A DNA stretch of 42,297 nt from Clostridia bacterium (GTDB lineage Bacteria > Bacillota > Clostridia > Oscillospirales > CAG-272). A program made the position numbers and the translations under genes. The notes under the pieces are model-generated. The model worked only from the letters and a program-made list of their open reading frames with translations. It was not told the DNA's origin and made no database searches. Within the stretch, counting starts at the first letter, position 1. The number at the start of each line of letters is the position of its first letter. Positions 1 to 7,985 of the stretch are shown one piece after another. The stretch spans positions 1 to 42,297 of the forward strand of contig JAGCLY010000022.1 in NCBI GenBank assembly GCA_017646745.1, read 5' to 3'.

Positions 1-943
1 AGTTGTTAGTACCGAGGGTGATGGAAATATATCTGCCACCTTTTGCAAAATAGGAGAGCAGCGATTCCTCCCTCTCGTATATCAGAGGCAGATATTTGTC
101 ACGGAAATCAACGGTAGCATCGCTCTCCAAAACAGCCTTTTCACGACCAAGCTTGGCACGGGCGTTCTCGTCACTAACGCTCTTTAAAAGTCGGTTACAG
201 GAGGAGAGCATACGCTCTCTTGCCGCCTTATCCACCGTAACCTCGGCGGCGGGCAGAAGCATTACCGACGGACAGGCGGAAATTGCACGCTGAGTGATTG
301 GATCAAAATAAGACATACGGTCGATCTCGTCACCGAAGAACTCCATACGCACAGGGCTCGATGATTCACCGCCGAAGAAATCAACGATGCCGCCCCTGCG
401 TGAGAACTGTCCTGTGCTCTCAACACAGTCCACGTGGGCAAAGCCCATATTAACGAGGCGCTCTGCCAGCTCCTCGGGCGCTATCACGTCACCGACAGCA
501 AGGCTGATCTGTCTTTTTTCCAGCAGATCGGCGGGAATTGTAAGGCCGGCGGCGGCAGATGGTGTAGAAACCACCGCATCCACCCTGCCCGACAGGACGA
601 GAGAAAGCACCGAAAGCCTCTCACGATCGACGTCGTGGGAGGCTCGAATATTATGAAAGACAAGCTCACGCCGCTTGTACCCCACCGCATTGACGTCGGC
701 AAGGCGAAGCAGGTCGGTCACCCTGGAACGCTCGGCCTCGCTTTCTACAAGTACAAGCACGGGTGAATGGGAGATGCCCACCGCCTCTCTCACCGCCTCG
801 GCAAGAAAGGCAGACTCTGCGCCACCGCTGAGACCGTTTACCGCAATAGGCAGACATTCATCTGCCGAGTAGGCCGCCCCGGCGCAGGACAGAAAGTCCT
901 TAAACTCTCCGTCACACCTTATAAGTTTAGTGATTTTTTGCAT
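1..943 (-). CDS. mfd: Transcription-repair coupling factor Mfd, N-terminal part (truncated by window edge)
   Basis: The frame is open from an ATG at 943 to the window edge, giving about 314 residues of the roughly 1150 expected. The protein matches the UvrB-like N-terminal module of Mfd: an early segment ending in VNGLSGGAES, then ESEAERSRVTDLLR, a VLSGRVDAVVSTPSA segment, and the FSRRGGIVDFF / RMEFFGDEIDRM block typical of UvrB-like domain 1b. In the family this module contacts UvrA, while the RNA-polymerase-binding and translocase domains lie downstream, beyond the window. Mfd removes stalled RNA polymerase from lesions and recruits excision repair. It follows pth by 81 bases; pth-mfd adjacency is classical in Bacillota, which supports the call. 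No P-loop is expected in this part. Confidence 0.88.
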   Translation of the reverse strand, partial: MQKITKLIRCDGEFKDFLSCAGAAYSADECLPIAVNGLSGGAESAFLAEAVREAVGISHSPVLVLVESEAERSRVTDLLRLADVNAVGYKRRELVFHNIRASHDVDRERLSVLSLVLSGRVDAVVSTPSAAAGLTIPADLLEKRQISLAVGDVIAPEELAERLVNMGFAHVDCVESTGQFSRRGGIVDFFGGESSSPVRMEFFGDEIDRMSYFDPITQRAISACPSVMLLPAAEVTVDKAARERMLSSCNRLLKSVSDENARAKLGREKAVLESDATVDFRDKYLPLIYEREESLLSYFAKGGRYISITLGTNN

Positions 944-977
944 ATTGAAACCTCGTTTGCGTTTAACAACGGCAAAG

Positions 978-997
978 GGGCGATTTTGTAATCGCCC
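978..997 (-). other. Hairpin between pth and mfd
   Basis: A perfect 8-bp inverted repeat (GGGCGATT / AATCGCCC, 4-nt loop) lies in the pth-mfd gap. It has no good T-tract on the minus strand, so it may be an RNA processing or stability element rather than a full terminator. Confidence 0.4.
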
Positions 998-1024
998 GGG
1001 GGTGTAATTATTTACAGCTTGAAT

Positions 1025-1657
1025 TTATTTTGAGAACTTTGCCATAGCGTTATCTATCTCGCCCTTGATTATCAGCTCGGAGGCGGTAGCGATATCGTCA
1101 AACCTGCCACGCAGAGCCTTAAGGTCGGATTCGGGCATTTTGCCGAGAACCCAATCGGCAAGATCGTATTCGGGTGTGGGCTTTTTGCCTATACCGATCT
1201 TTATGCGAGGGAAATCCTCGCCGGGGAGTCTTGCAATAATGCTCTTGAGGCCGTTGTGACCGCCTGCGCTTCCCTTTCTTCTGATGCGGATAATACCTGC
1301 ATCAAAGCTGATCTCATCATGGAGAACCAGCACACGCTGGGGCGGAATCTTATAAAATGCGGCAGCCTCGCCAACCGCAACGCCCGAGTTGTTCATCAGA
1401 GTGGTAGGCTTCATCAGCAGAACCCTCGCTCCACCAATGCTGCACTCACCGACGGTGGCATGGAACTTTACACGGTCGATCTTAGCGCCGAATTTCTCGG
1501 CAATATAGTCTATGGCAAGAAAGCCTGCGTTATGCCTGGTAAGCTCGTACTGCTTACCGATATTGCCAAGTCCCACGATAATAAAGCTGACGGGCTCGGT
1601 GCTTGTGGCCTTCTGCGACTCAATTTTCTTAAACAGGTCAAAAATATTACTCATCAT
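1025..1657 (-). CDS. pth: Peptidyl-tRNA hydrolase
   Basis: This enzyme cleaves peptidyl-tRNA released prematurely from ribosomes and so recycles tRNA in the cytoplasm. The Pth core begins around residue 25 with FIIVGLGNIGKQYE, followed by RHNAGF (catalytic His), LMKPTTLMNNSG (conserved Asn) and VLHDE (Asp), then GGHNGLKSI and FPRIKIGIG. The total of 210 residues is slightly long because of an N-terminal extension of about 20 residues. ATG codons at 1657 and 1654 and a TTG at 1660 compete; I chose 1657, with AGAGAG just upstream. The start overlaps the stop of the preceding gene by 11 bases, so the two are probably translationally coupled. mfd follows in the same direction. Confidence 0.95.
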   Translation of the reverse strand: MMSNIFDLFKKIESQKATSTEPVSFIIVGLGNIGKQYELTRHNAGFLAIDYIAEKFGAKIDRVKFHATVGECSIGGARVLLMKPTTLMNNSGVAVGEAAAFYKIPPQRVLVLHDEISFDAGIIRIRRKGSAGGHNGLKSIIARLPGEDFPRIKIGIGKKPTPEYDLADWVLGKMPESDLKALRGRFDDIATASELIIKGEIDNAMAKFSK

Positions 1658-2279
1658 CAATCTCTCTTAACAGAATAAGCTCCTTTGCATAGGGCAGCTT
1701 CTCGATCTCGGCGCAGAGCAGCTTCCACTCATCAAGCTTGTGGTAGCGTCTGGCCTTGTAGATATTAATAAGAACCTCGTAGTTGAGTGTCACGGTGCGA
1801 AGCTGGTTGTAGGAGGTAGGCAGAAGCTGGATCATGTTATGCCAATGTGCCTTATCCTTAGTCTCGATAAACGCAAGACGCTCGGCCTCCATAAATGAAA
1901 TCACGCTATCAAGCACAGCAAGCGCACCATTGCTCATCTTCTCGCAGGAAAAGTCGGCTCTTGTAAACTCCTTAGCCTGGATCTTATGCATAGTCGAGCA
2001 GGAATTGGCAACCGTGCCAACCTTATAGGTATCAAACTCCTTCCACCAATAGAGAGGAGCAAGAATATCCAGCGAAACTATGACCTGACGCAGGAATTTA
2101 CGGTGATCGCTGCCGGCCTTGGCAAGTCTTGACGCAAGAGAAAGGTCGTTGTCACCAAGGACGAAGTTACCCTCGTCGTCATAATAAGAGTCCATTCTCG
2201 CCCAGCTGTTCATGGGGTTACGCGCGCCTCTGATAGCGTTGCCAAAGTTCATTACGTGAATATTATCTATTCTGATCAT
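1647..2279 (-). CDS. Conserved protein of unknown function, possibly a distant ThyX-like protein
   Basis: This 210-residue protein heads the operon with pth and mfd. Notable segments are NPMNSWARMDSY near residue 25, SDHRKFLRQVIVSLDI around 57-72 and YWWKEFDTYKVGTVANSCSTMHKI around 77-100. The HRKFLR stretch and the following aromatic-rich block remind me of proteins from clostridia and their phages that are sometimes compared with flavin-dependent thymidylate synthase, but the canonical ThyX motif RHRxxSxNExSxRY is absent. I therefore do not assign an activity. It contains no membrane segment or signal peptide. Its stop overlaps the pth start. Its promoter lies at 2312-2341. Confidence 0.75.
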   Translation of the reverse strand: MIRIDNIHVMNFGNAIRGARNPMNSWARMDSYYDDEGNFVLGDNDLSLASRLAKAGSDHRKFLRQVIVSLDILAPLYWWKEFDTYKVGTVANSCSTMHKIQAKEFTRADFSCEKMSNGALAVLDSVISFMEAERLAFIETKDKAHWHNMIQLLPTSYNQLRTVTLNYEVLINIYKARRYHKLDEWKLLCAEIEKLPYAKELILLREIDDE

Positions 2280-2311
2280 GGTCGATTCCTCGCTAAATAT
2301 TTAATAAAACC

Positions 2312-2341
2312 ATTATACCACACCCCGCCCTGCGGTGTCAA
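2312..2341 (-). promoter_or_regulatory. Sigma-A promoter of the pth-mfd operon
   Basis: On the minus strand TTGACA (2341-2336) is followed after 18 bases by TATAAT (2317-2312), about 33 bases before the ATG at 2279. Both hexamers are perfect consensus. Confidence 0.8.
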
Positions 2342-2376
2342 GGAATCAAACGTAAAAAAGAGGCATTTTTGTTATA

Positions 2377-2405
2377 CAAAAAAGCGGAGAGCCGAGGCTC
2401 TCCGC
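2377..2405 (-). terminator. Intrinsic terminator of the leucine-rich-repeat gene
   Basis: A perfect 10-bp stem (GCGGAGAGCC / GGCTCTCCGC) is followed on the minus strand by six T residues. It sits six bases past the stop codon at 2411. Confidence 0.88.
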
Positions 2406-2410
2406 AATAA

Positions 2411-5068
2411 TTAATTGCCAGGTATATATTCGCTATAGTAATCGCAGGTTATCGTTGCCATTTGAATAGGGATGTTTTTATCCTGAATATCAACACCGTA
2501 CCAGGATGCCCAGGATCCGGTGTGGAAAACCTGCTTCAATCCGGCACAGCCGAAGAATGCGCCCTCTCCGATACAGTATACGCTGTCGGGGATCACAACG
2601 CTCTCAAGATTTACGCAGTCGCTGAAGGTATACGGATTTATAGAACCAATACCGTTCGGCAGGGTAATAAACGTAAGACCGTTACAGCCGGAAAATGCAT
2701 ATTCGCCAATATAGCTCACACCTTCGGGAATCATAATGCTGCGAATCGCGCTTGACGCAAATGCGGAGTCACCGATATAGCTAATCCCCTCGTGAAGAGT
2801 TACAGCTGCAAACCGTGCCTGATAGCAGGAGAAGTCACCAATTTCGGTAACGCTGTCGGGGACAACAAACAGCGAGTCGGATTTGCCAATAGGATAAATG
2901 ATCAGGGTAGCTACAGCTGCATCGTAAACCACGCCGTCAATATCGGTGTAATAATCGTTCTGAGAATTTACGTCAATAGTATGTAGCGAGCTGCATCCAC
3001 CAAAGGCATTGAAGCCGATATAATCAACCGTCGAGGATATGTAAACGGTTATAAGATTTTGCGCACCGTCGAAGGCGCGGGTATAAATATTGGTTACACC
3101 CTCAGGAACGTTAAAGGTATTGTCCTCCCTTGCCGGCGGGTAGCAGATAAGCTCGGTGCCGGAATAGTTATACAGAACGCCATAAACAGATTTGTAGTCA
3201 TAATTGCCATATGGAACATTGATTTCCAAGAGCAATTCACATTCGCAAAATGCCAAATGACCCACGTATTCCACCGATGCGGAAAGATCCACCCTTGTAA
3301 GAGAGCTGCAGCCGTAGAAGGCGCAATCGCCAATAGTATCAACTCCTTCAAGATTGATATTACTAAGCGAGGTACATGATTCAAATCCGCCGTAGCCAAT
3401 TGTGGTTACGGTATCGGGAAGAACGACGTCGGTAATCCAATCGCAGTCCTGGAAACCGCCGTTTGCAATTCTGATAACCGGACGGCCCTCATACACCGCA
3501 GGAATAACTATCTTGCTTGAATAACAATTCGACAGCTGGTCATATCCCACCTCCCAGCAGTCACCGTAGGCTCTAAAAGAAAGTCCCTCTGTGTTGGGGG
3601 TATCACCGGCATCCTCGCTAAAGTGGAAGGTGGCGTTCAGCAAATAATAATTGCCCATGGAATCCACGTATACGTTCTCCCAATCCTCTGCGCTGCCGTC
3701 ATAATATATGTCGGCAAGGCTGTAGCAACAATCGAAGCTGCCCTCGTATATCGTGATATCCTTTGGAAGCGTAACGCTTTTAAGCTTATTACACTCATAG
3801 AAGGCATAATAAAGGCTACCAACACTGTCGGGAATCTCAACGCTCTTAAGGGAGTAACAAAAAGCAAAGGCTGCATATTCCATCGTGAGAAGATCTTTAG
3901 GCAGATTTACCTCGCTGAGCGATGTACAAAAATAAAATGCAAACTGTCCTATATGGGTCACACTGTCCGGCATAGAAACCGACGTAAGATTGCTACACCC
4001 CTGAAAGGCATAATCATCGATGGTACGAACTCCGTCGGGAATGATTACCGTTTCAACGTGCTCCTTATAGGAAAAGGCATATGCTTCAATGCGATCAACC
4101 GCATATCCGTTGGCATAGGCGGGAATTACCACGCAGCTGTCACTGCCGAAATAATCCATTATACCGCAGGTTCCGTCACCGTAATATTCAATATTGAAAT
4201 CCTCTATGCTGGCAAAAGGAATACTCTCGGTAACGGTGGTTTCGCCGCAGACGGTACACTCCTTGTGCCTGGTTCCTTCAAAATCTGCCGAAGGCTGGCT
4301 GTCAACGATCCAGTTGCTTTCCTGATGGCCGGGAGAAGCAAGAGTATAACCGGTGAGAACCAGATCACCACAGCTACGGCATATCCGGCTGGAGGTGCTT
4401 CCGTCACTGGTACAGGTAGCATCCACTCTGCCGTTATCAACGTAGTCGTGCTCACCGCTGGCAGAAATCTTCTTGCTATCAACCTCGCCGCAGATCTCGC
4501 ACTCCCGCTCCTTTTTGCCATTCTCGGTACAGGTGGCCTCATCTACGGTTTCCCACTCTCCGAAATCGTGATTATCGGTTCTGGGCAGAGGCTTGGTTTC
4601 AATCTCGCCGCAATCGCACTTGCGCTCCTGACTGCCCTCGCTCTCGCAGGTGGCTCCGGTAACAGTCTTCCACTTGCCAAAGCTGTGGGTGTGCTCGGGC
4701 TCCCCATTGCCTCCGCCGCCAAAAATACCGCCAAGGAATCCGCCTCCACCGTTACCGCCATTTCCGCCACCGAGGAGCATAAACGCTCCTACTACCAAGA
4801 TAACGACAGCCGCCAGGACCACACCTATAATTATGGGTGTGTTGCTCTTCTTTTCGGACGGCTTTACGCTCTCCGCCCTGTTAGCGGTGGAGGGATGGGT
4901 ATTTTCAGCCGCGTTGCTTGCCGATCTATTGCTCTTCGGACGGGCGCTCGACACGACCTCCTCTGTATACTCCGGCTCTGCATCCGGTGTAAAGTCGGGT
5001 GACCTAAATCTATTTTCTTCGGTAGCAGGTATGCCCTGCTCTTCAAATTCGTTTCTGTTTTCGTCCAT
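2411..5068 (-). CDS. Membrane-anchored BspA-like leucine-rich-repeat protein
   Basis: The 885-residue protein has an acidic, disordered N-terminus (1-75), one transmembrane segment (about 78-99, IIIGVVLAAVVILVVGAFML), a Gly/Asn-rich linker (100-122) and then His/Cys repeats (about 128-275). These repeats follow the plan HxF-GxW...ATC..-G...R.C..CG, with CxxC pairs, and look like the small cysteine repeats often placed before surface domains in gut Bacillota. From about residue 285 to the end there are many LRR_5 units of the pattern 'I.DYAF.GC.sL.sv.iPDSVt.IG'. Such proteins usually lie outside the membrane and bind host or polymer ligands; here there is no sortase motif, and anchoring would be through the N-terminal helix. 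The gene is monocistronic, with its own promoter and terminator. Confidence 0.85.
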   Translation of the reverse strand: MDENRNEFEEQGIPATEENRFRSPDFTPDAEPEYTEEVVSSARPKSNRSASNAAENTHPSTANRAESVKPSEKKSNTPIIIGVVLAAVVILVVGAFMLLGGGNGGNGGGGFLGGIFGGGGNGEPEHTHSFGKWKTVTGATCESEGSQERKCDCGEIETKPLPRTDNHDFGEWETVDEATCTENGKKERECEICGEVDSKKISASGEHDYVDNGRVDATCTSDGSTSSRICRSCGDLVLTGYTLASPGHQESNWIVDSQPSADFEGTRHKECTVCGETTVTESIPFASIEDFNIEYYGDGTCGIMDYFGSDSCVVIPAYANGYAVDRIEAYAFSYKEHVETVIIPDGVRTIDDYAFQGCSNLTSVSMPDSVTHIGQFAFYFCTSLSEVNLPKDLLTMEYAAFAFCYSLKSVEIPDSVGSLYYAFYECNKLKSVTLPKDITIYEGSFDCCYSLADIYYDGSAEDWENVYVDSMGNYYLLNATFHFSEDAGDTPNTEGLSFRAYGDCWEVGYDQLSNCYSSKIVIPAVYEGRPVIRIANGGFQDCDWITDVVLPDTVTTIGYGGFESCTSLSNINLEGVDTIGDCAFYGCSSLTRVDLSASVEYVGHLAFCECELLLEINVPYGNYDYKSVYGVLYNYSGTELICYPPAREDNTFNVPEGVTNIYTRAFDGAQNLITVYISSTVDYIGFNAFGGCSSLHTIDVNSQNDYYTDIDGVVYDAAVATLIIYPIGKSDSLFVVPDSVTEIGDFSCYQARFAAVTLHEGISYIGDSAFASSAIRSIMIPEGVSYIGEYAFSGCNGLTFITLPNGIGSINPYTFSDCVNLESVVIPDSVYCIGEGAFFGCAGLKQVFHTGSWASWYGVDIQDKNIPIQMATITCDYYSEYIPGN

Positions 5069-5100
5069 TTTTATCTTCCTGTAAAATTATTGTTATCTTT

Positions 5101-5129
5101 ATTTTACCATTATCTGCATCCTTTGTCAA
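5101..5129 (-). promoter_or_regulatory. Promoter of the leucine-rich-repeat gene
   Basis: On the minus strand TTGACA (5129-5124), a 17-base spacer and TAAAAT (5106-5101) lie 33 bases before the start codon at 5068. Confidence 0.7.
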
Positions 5130-5276
5130 GTTTGCTTAAATCTTCTTATTTTATTGAACAAAAGTCAATGTACGAGAGGCTTTTCGGCTTGGGATTAGCA
5201 GGGACGCCGTTTTTTTGTACACCTTTCACAAGTTTTATTACCGCCACTACCCCAAAACTTTGGAAGGGTACTATAC

Positions 5277-5304
5277 TTACAAACCGAGAAAATTGTGCTA
5301 CAAT
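5277..5304 (+). promoter_or_regulatory. Probable promoter of the replisome-organiser stump
   Basis: TTACAA (5277-5282), a 16-base spacer and TACAAT (5299-5304) lie upstream of an AAGGAAGG ribosome site and the ATG at 5348. Confidence 0.5.
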
Positions 5305-5347
5305 AGCCTTGCGATCGTAAAAACCAACGACAAAAGGAAGGACAAAA

Positions 5348-5692
5348 ATGGCAAACAGAAGGTTAATATCAAAAAGTGTGCTTTACAGCGACAGCTTCTC
5401 TACCCTGCCGGTCGATGCAGCAAAACTGTATATATACATGATCCTTGAGGCAGATGACGACGGCTTTATCGGGCATATGCGACAGGTTATTACCATGGCA
5501 GAGGTCAGCCAGGTAGCATTAGAGCAGCTTGTTTCTATGGGTCTTGTTATCCGCTTTAAATCCGGTGTGTGCGTTATAGCTCATTGGCGAATACATAACA
5601 TTATCGACCGCCAAGGCTACACTCCCACCGAGTTTATTGCCGAGAAATCACAAGTATATCTTAATGACCAAAGCATCTATGCCCTCAGATGA
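5348..5692 (+). pseudogene. Truncated phage-type replisome organiser (N-terminal domain only)
   Basis: The 114 residues match the N-terminal winged-helix region of phage replisome organiser/DnaD-type replication proteins: MANRRLISKSVL at the start, LPVDAAKLYIYMILEADDDGF around 19-39, and SGVCVIAHWRIHN...RQGYTPT around 71-95. Intact relatives are usually 250-300 residues, with a charged linker and a C-terminal DnaD-like domain. Here translation stops at 5690-5692 and a purine-rich tract follows, which could be the decayed linker. The gene has a good ribosome site (AAGGAAGG) and a plausible promoter, so the stump may still be made. No other phage gene is nearby, so I read it as a relic of a lost prophage or mobile element. 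A functional short protein cannot be excluded. Confidence 0.6.
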
Positions 5693-5835
5693 GAGGAGAA
5701 GGGGTTTGGGGAAGAGAAGAGAAAATAATATAAGATAAGAGAAGAAAAGTACAAGAGAATAAGAAGAGAAATAATCTATCTGTCTATCAATCACTCATTC
5801 TCTCAAAAGCCCCTTCGGGCAATCGAACAAAGAAT
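5693..5835. other. Purine-rich low-complexity intergenic tract
   Basis: From about 5690 to 5773 the plus strand is almost only A and G, built on GAGAAGA-like units. It follows directly on the truncated replisome organiser and may be its decayed charged linker. After it comes a pyrimidine-rich stretch and a small AAGCCCCTTCGGGC hairpin near 5808-5820. No gene is apparent. Confidence 0.5.
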
Positions 5836-5853
5836 TTGTTAAAATTTTAAAAA
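5836..5853. promoter_or_regulatory. Candidate Rex operator upstream of the rex-containing operon
   Basis: The 18-mer TTGTTAA-AATT-TTAAAAA differs at one position from the palindrome TTGTTAA-N4-TTAACAA reported for clostridial Rex sites. It lies upstream of the first gene of the operon that contains rex. The region is AT-rich, so a chance match is possible. Confidence 0.35.
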
Positions 5854-5865
5854 ACTATTTATTTT

Positions 5866-5894
5866 TCTTTGTTTATATGTTATAATGATATAAT
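5866..5894 (+). promoter_or_regulatory. Probable promoter of the DUF1385-dnaI operon
   Basis: TATAAT occurs at 5889-5894 and also at 5881-5886. The matching -35 region (near 5866, TTCTTT or similar) is weak. An untranslated leader of about 95 bases would precede the ATG at 5997. Confidence 0.45.
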
Positions 5895-5996
5895 CCATTA
5901 ATATGCGAAAGTATGCCGTGTTGCGCTTTGTACGCAATAGTGACGTCTGTCTTAGAGGTCATTAAAAAGCGGTTTACATACAAGAAAGGAAAAATT

Positions 5997-7079
5997 ATGA
6001 GCAAAAACTGTAACAAAAACTCCTGTGAATGCCCCGACAGACTTGGCAAGGTCGGCGGTCAGGCGGTGCTTGAGGGAGTTATGATGAAGGCGGGCAACCG
6101 TATGGTTACCACCTGTCGCAAGGGTGACGGAAGCCTTGTGGTAAACGACGACAACTTCGTTTCGGCAAGACAAAAATACAAGATCCTCGACCTCCCTCTC
6201 ATCAGAGGCGTGGTGAGCTTTATTGAATCAATGGTAATGAGCTTTAAGACCCTGGGCGCTTCTGCCGATGCGCTTGGCCTTGAGGAAGAGGAAGAGCCCT
6301 CAAAGTTTGAAAAGTGGCTCTCCGCCAAGCTTGGACTTAAGTTGACAGACGTTGTAATGGTTGTGTCGCTTATTCTCGGCCTCGGCCTGTCAGCGTTGCT
6401 GTTCGTATTCCTGCCCATCTGGGCAACCGCAGGCATCAACTTCCTGCTCGGTCTTATTTTCGAGATCTCTATGCCCGACGTAGTCAGCGCAATTCTGGAG
6501 GGTGTAATAAAGATGGCAATATTCGTCGGATATCTTGCCGCCGTTTCGCTTATGCCGGACATCAAGCGCACATTTATGTACCACGGCGCAGAGCACAAGT
6601 CTATTGCCTGCTTTGAGGCGGGCGAGGAGCTTACACCCGAAAATGCAAGAAAGCACACCCGTCTGCACCCCAGATGCGGCACCAGCTTTATGTTCTTTAT
6701 GATACTTCTCGGCATTTTTGCCGGTCTTATTATCAAGACTGTTATCCCCGGTCTGCCCACCCTGCTCTATACAGCGATCAGACTGCTTATCCTGCCCCTG
6801 CTTATGGGTCTGGGATATGAGTTCATCCGCTTCGCAGGTAAGCATCCCAGCTGGTTTACCCGTATGCTGTCTGCACCCGGTATGTGGATTCAGCTGATCA
6901 CCACCAAGGAGCCCACCGACGATATGCTTGAGGTTGCAATCACCTCGCTTAAGTGCGCCCTGCGTGACGACTATCCCGAGTTCAAGGAATTTTATGAAGC
7001 AAAGCCCTGGATCACCGAGGAAGTGCAGAATGCAGAATGCGAAATGCAGAATGCAGAAAATGAAGAAAATGACGTATAA
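5997..7079 (+). CDS. DUF1385 (YqhQ-like) membrane protein with repeat-derived C-terminus
   Basis: The 360-residue protein shows the DUF1385 signature VGGQAVLEGVMMKAGNRM near residue 18, the DLPLIRGVVSF segment, the YHGAEHKSIACFEAGEELT block with conserved His/Glu and the RLHPRCGTSF motif. Three or four hydrophobic segments lie at about 120-160, 180-210, 250-275 and 280-305. The family is widespread in Bacillota and its biochemical role is not established. The start at 5997 is supported by AAGAAAGGA. The last dozen or so residues (EVQNAECEMQNAENEENDV) come from an AATGCAG tandem repeat inserted at the gene end and are not part of the family fold. The stop overlaps prmC. It is the first gene of an eleven-gene operon. 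Confidence 0.88.
   Translation: MSKNCNKNSCECPDRLGKVGGQAVLEGVMMKAGNRMVTTCRKGDGSLVVNDDNFVSARQKYKILDLPLIRGVVSFIESMVMSFKTLGASADALGLEEEEEPSKFEKWLSAKLGLKLTDVVMVVSLILGLGLSALLFVFLPIWATAGINFLLGLIFEISMPDVVSAILEGVIKMAIFVGYLAAVSLMPDIKRTFMYHGAEHKSIACFEAGEELTPENARKHTRLHPRCGTSFMFFMILLGIFAGLIIKTVIPGLPTLLYTAIRLLILPLLMGLGYEFIRFAGKHPSWFTRMLSAPGMWIQLITTKEPTDDMLEVAITSLKCALRDDYPEFKEFYEAKPWITEEVQNAECEMQNAENEENDV
7022..7063 (+). repeat. Tandem AATGCAG/AATGCGA repeat inside a coding end
   Basis: About five copies of a 7-base unit (GCAGAAT, with GCGAAAT variants) form the C-terminus of the DUF1385 protein and the region just upstream of prmC. Related arrays occur at 10066, 11008 and 16662. Confidence 0.75.
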
Positions 7080-7881
7080 CGAGGCGGTTGATATACTGTT
7101 GGCGGCGGGCATTGGCTCCGCCAGCCATGATGCCGAGGAGATTTTCTGTCATTTCGGCGGATATTACAAGAGCACCTTTTATCTGATGAATCGCATTGAA
7201 AGTGACTCGCCCGAGCTTATCAGGGCTATCGAGCGCAGAGCGAACCGAGAGCCACTGCAATACATCTTAGGCATAGCCTACTTCTATCGTGAAAAATACA
7301 AGGTTACACCCGACTGTCTTATTCCCCGCTTTGACACCGAGATTCTGGTGGATTATGCGGTAAACAATCTGCCCGAGGGCGCTGTCTTTATGGATCTGTG
7401 CACCGGCAGTGGCTGTGTGGCGATCTCCACCCTGAATAACACCGTGGGCACCTGCGCCATTGCGGTGGATATCGACGGCGGAGCGCTGGCTCTCGCAGAG
7501 GAAAACGCACGCAGCATCGGTGTGGCCGACAGAATTCACCTGCGCCGTGCCGATCTGATGAGCGAGGTGGTGGACGAGCCTGTTTTTGCGGTGCTGTCTA
7601 ACCCCCCTTACGTCAGCGAGAGCGTATACCGTGAGCTGGAGAGCGAGATATTTGCCGAGCCACGCCACGCATTTGTGGGCGGAGAGGACGGCGGTGATTT
7701 CTACCGTCACCTTACACCTATTTACAGAGAATTTATTGCCGACGAGGGCTTTATCGCCTATGAGATCGGCTACGACCAGGCGGATATGCTCCGCGCTATC
7801 GCAGAGGAATGTAATATGACCTGCGAGATACTGAAGGACTACGGCGCCCGTGACAGAGTTGCGGTGCTTAGGAAAAATTGA
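7060..7881 (+). CDS. prmC: Peptide chain release factor N5-glutamine methyltransferase
   Basis: PrmC methylates the Gln of the GGQ motif in release factors RF1 and RF2 using S-adenosylmethionine. Visible motifs are REPLQYILG (63-71) in the N-terminal helical domain, IPRFDTEILVD (88-98), the SAM site DLCTGSGC (112-119), VDID (136-139) for the ribose hydroxyls and the substrate-amide motif NPPY (181-184). The C-terminal GARDRVAVLRK ends the family fold. The length of 273 is normal. The open frame extends further upstream inside the previous gene, but homology begins with MKKMTYNEA or MTYNEA, so ATG 7060 or 7069 is the start. Either overlaps the DUF1385 stop (20 or 11 bases) and lacks a strong ribosome site, which suggests translational coupling. 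Confidence 0.95.
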   Translation: MKKMTYNEAVDILLAAGIGSASHDAEEIFCHFGGYYKSTFYLMNRIESDSPELIRAIERRANREPLQYILGIAYFYREKYKVTPDCLIPRFDTEILVDYAVNNLPEGAVFMDLCTGSGCVAISTLNNTVGTCAIAVDIDGGALALAEENARSIGVADRIHLRRADLMSEVVDEPVFAVLSNPPYVSESVYRELESEIFAEPRHAFVGGEDGGDFYRHLTPIYREFIADEGFIAYEIGYDQADMLRAIAEECNMTCEILKDYGARDRVAVLRKN

Positions 7882-7882
7882 T

Positions 7883-7925
7883 GAATTCGAAATTCGAAAT
7901 TCGAAATTGATAAAGCGAATTTAAT
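7883..7925 (+). repeat. Intergenic GAATTCGAAATTC repeat
   Basis: GAATTCGAAATTCGAAATTC-type units (period 8) lie between prmC and ddl, followed by two copies of ATAAAGCGAA. The same family recurs at 9657 and 16369. Confidence 0.7.
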
Positions 7926-7957
7926 AAAGCGAAGGATTAACCAACCTCATTTGTTTT

Positions 7958-7984
7958 GAATACACTCTCATTGGAGGTGTATTC
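7958..7984 (+). promoter_or_regulatory. Hairpin enclosing the ddl ribosome-binding site
   Basis: GAATACAC (7958-7965) can pair with GTGTATTC (7977-7984). The GGAGG at 7973-7977 sits in the loop and at the stem edge, and the stem ends one base before the ATG at 7986. This could modulate ddl translation. Confidence 0.45.
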
Positions 7985-7985
7985 T

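Noticed and set aside
3623-5002. Long plus-strand open frame opposite the leucine-rich-repeat gene
   Set aside because: It lies entirely antisense to a clear repeat protein, has no ribosome site or domain, and its openness comes from the codon bias of the real gene.
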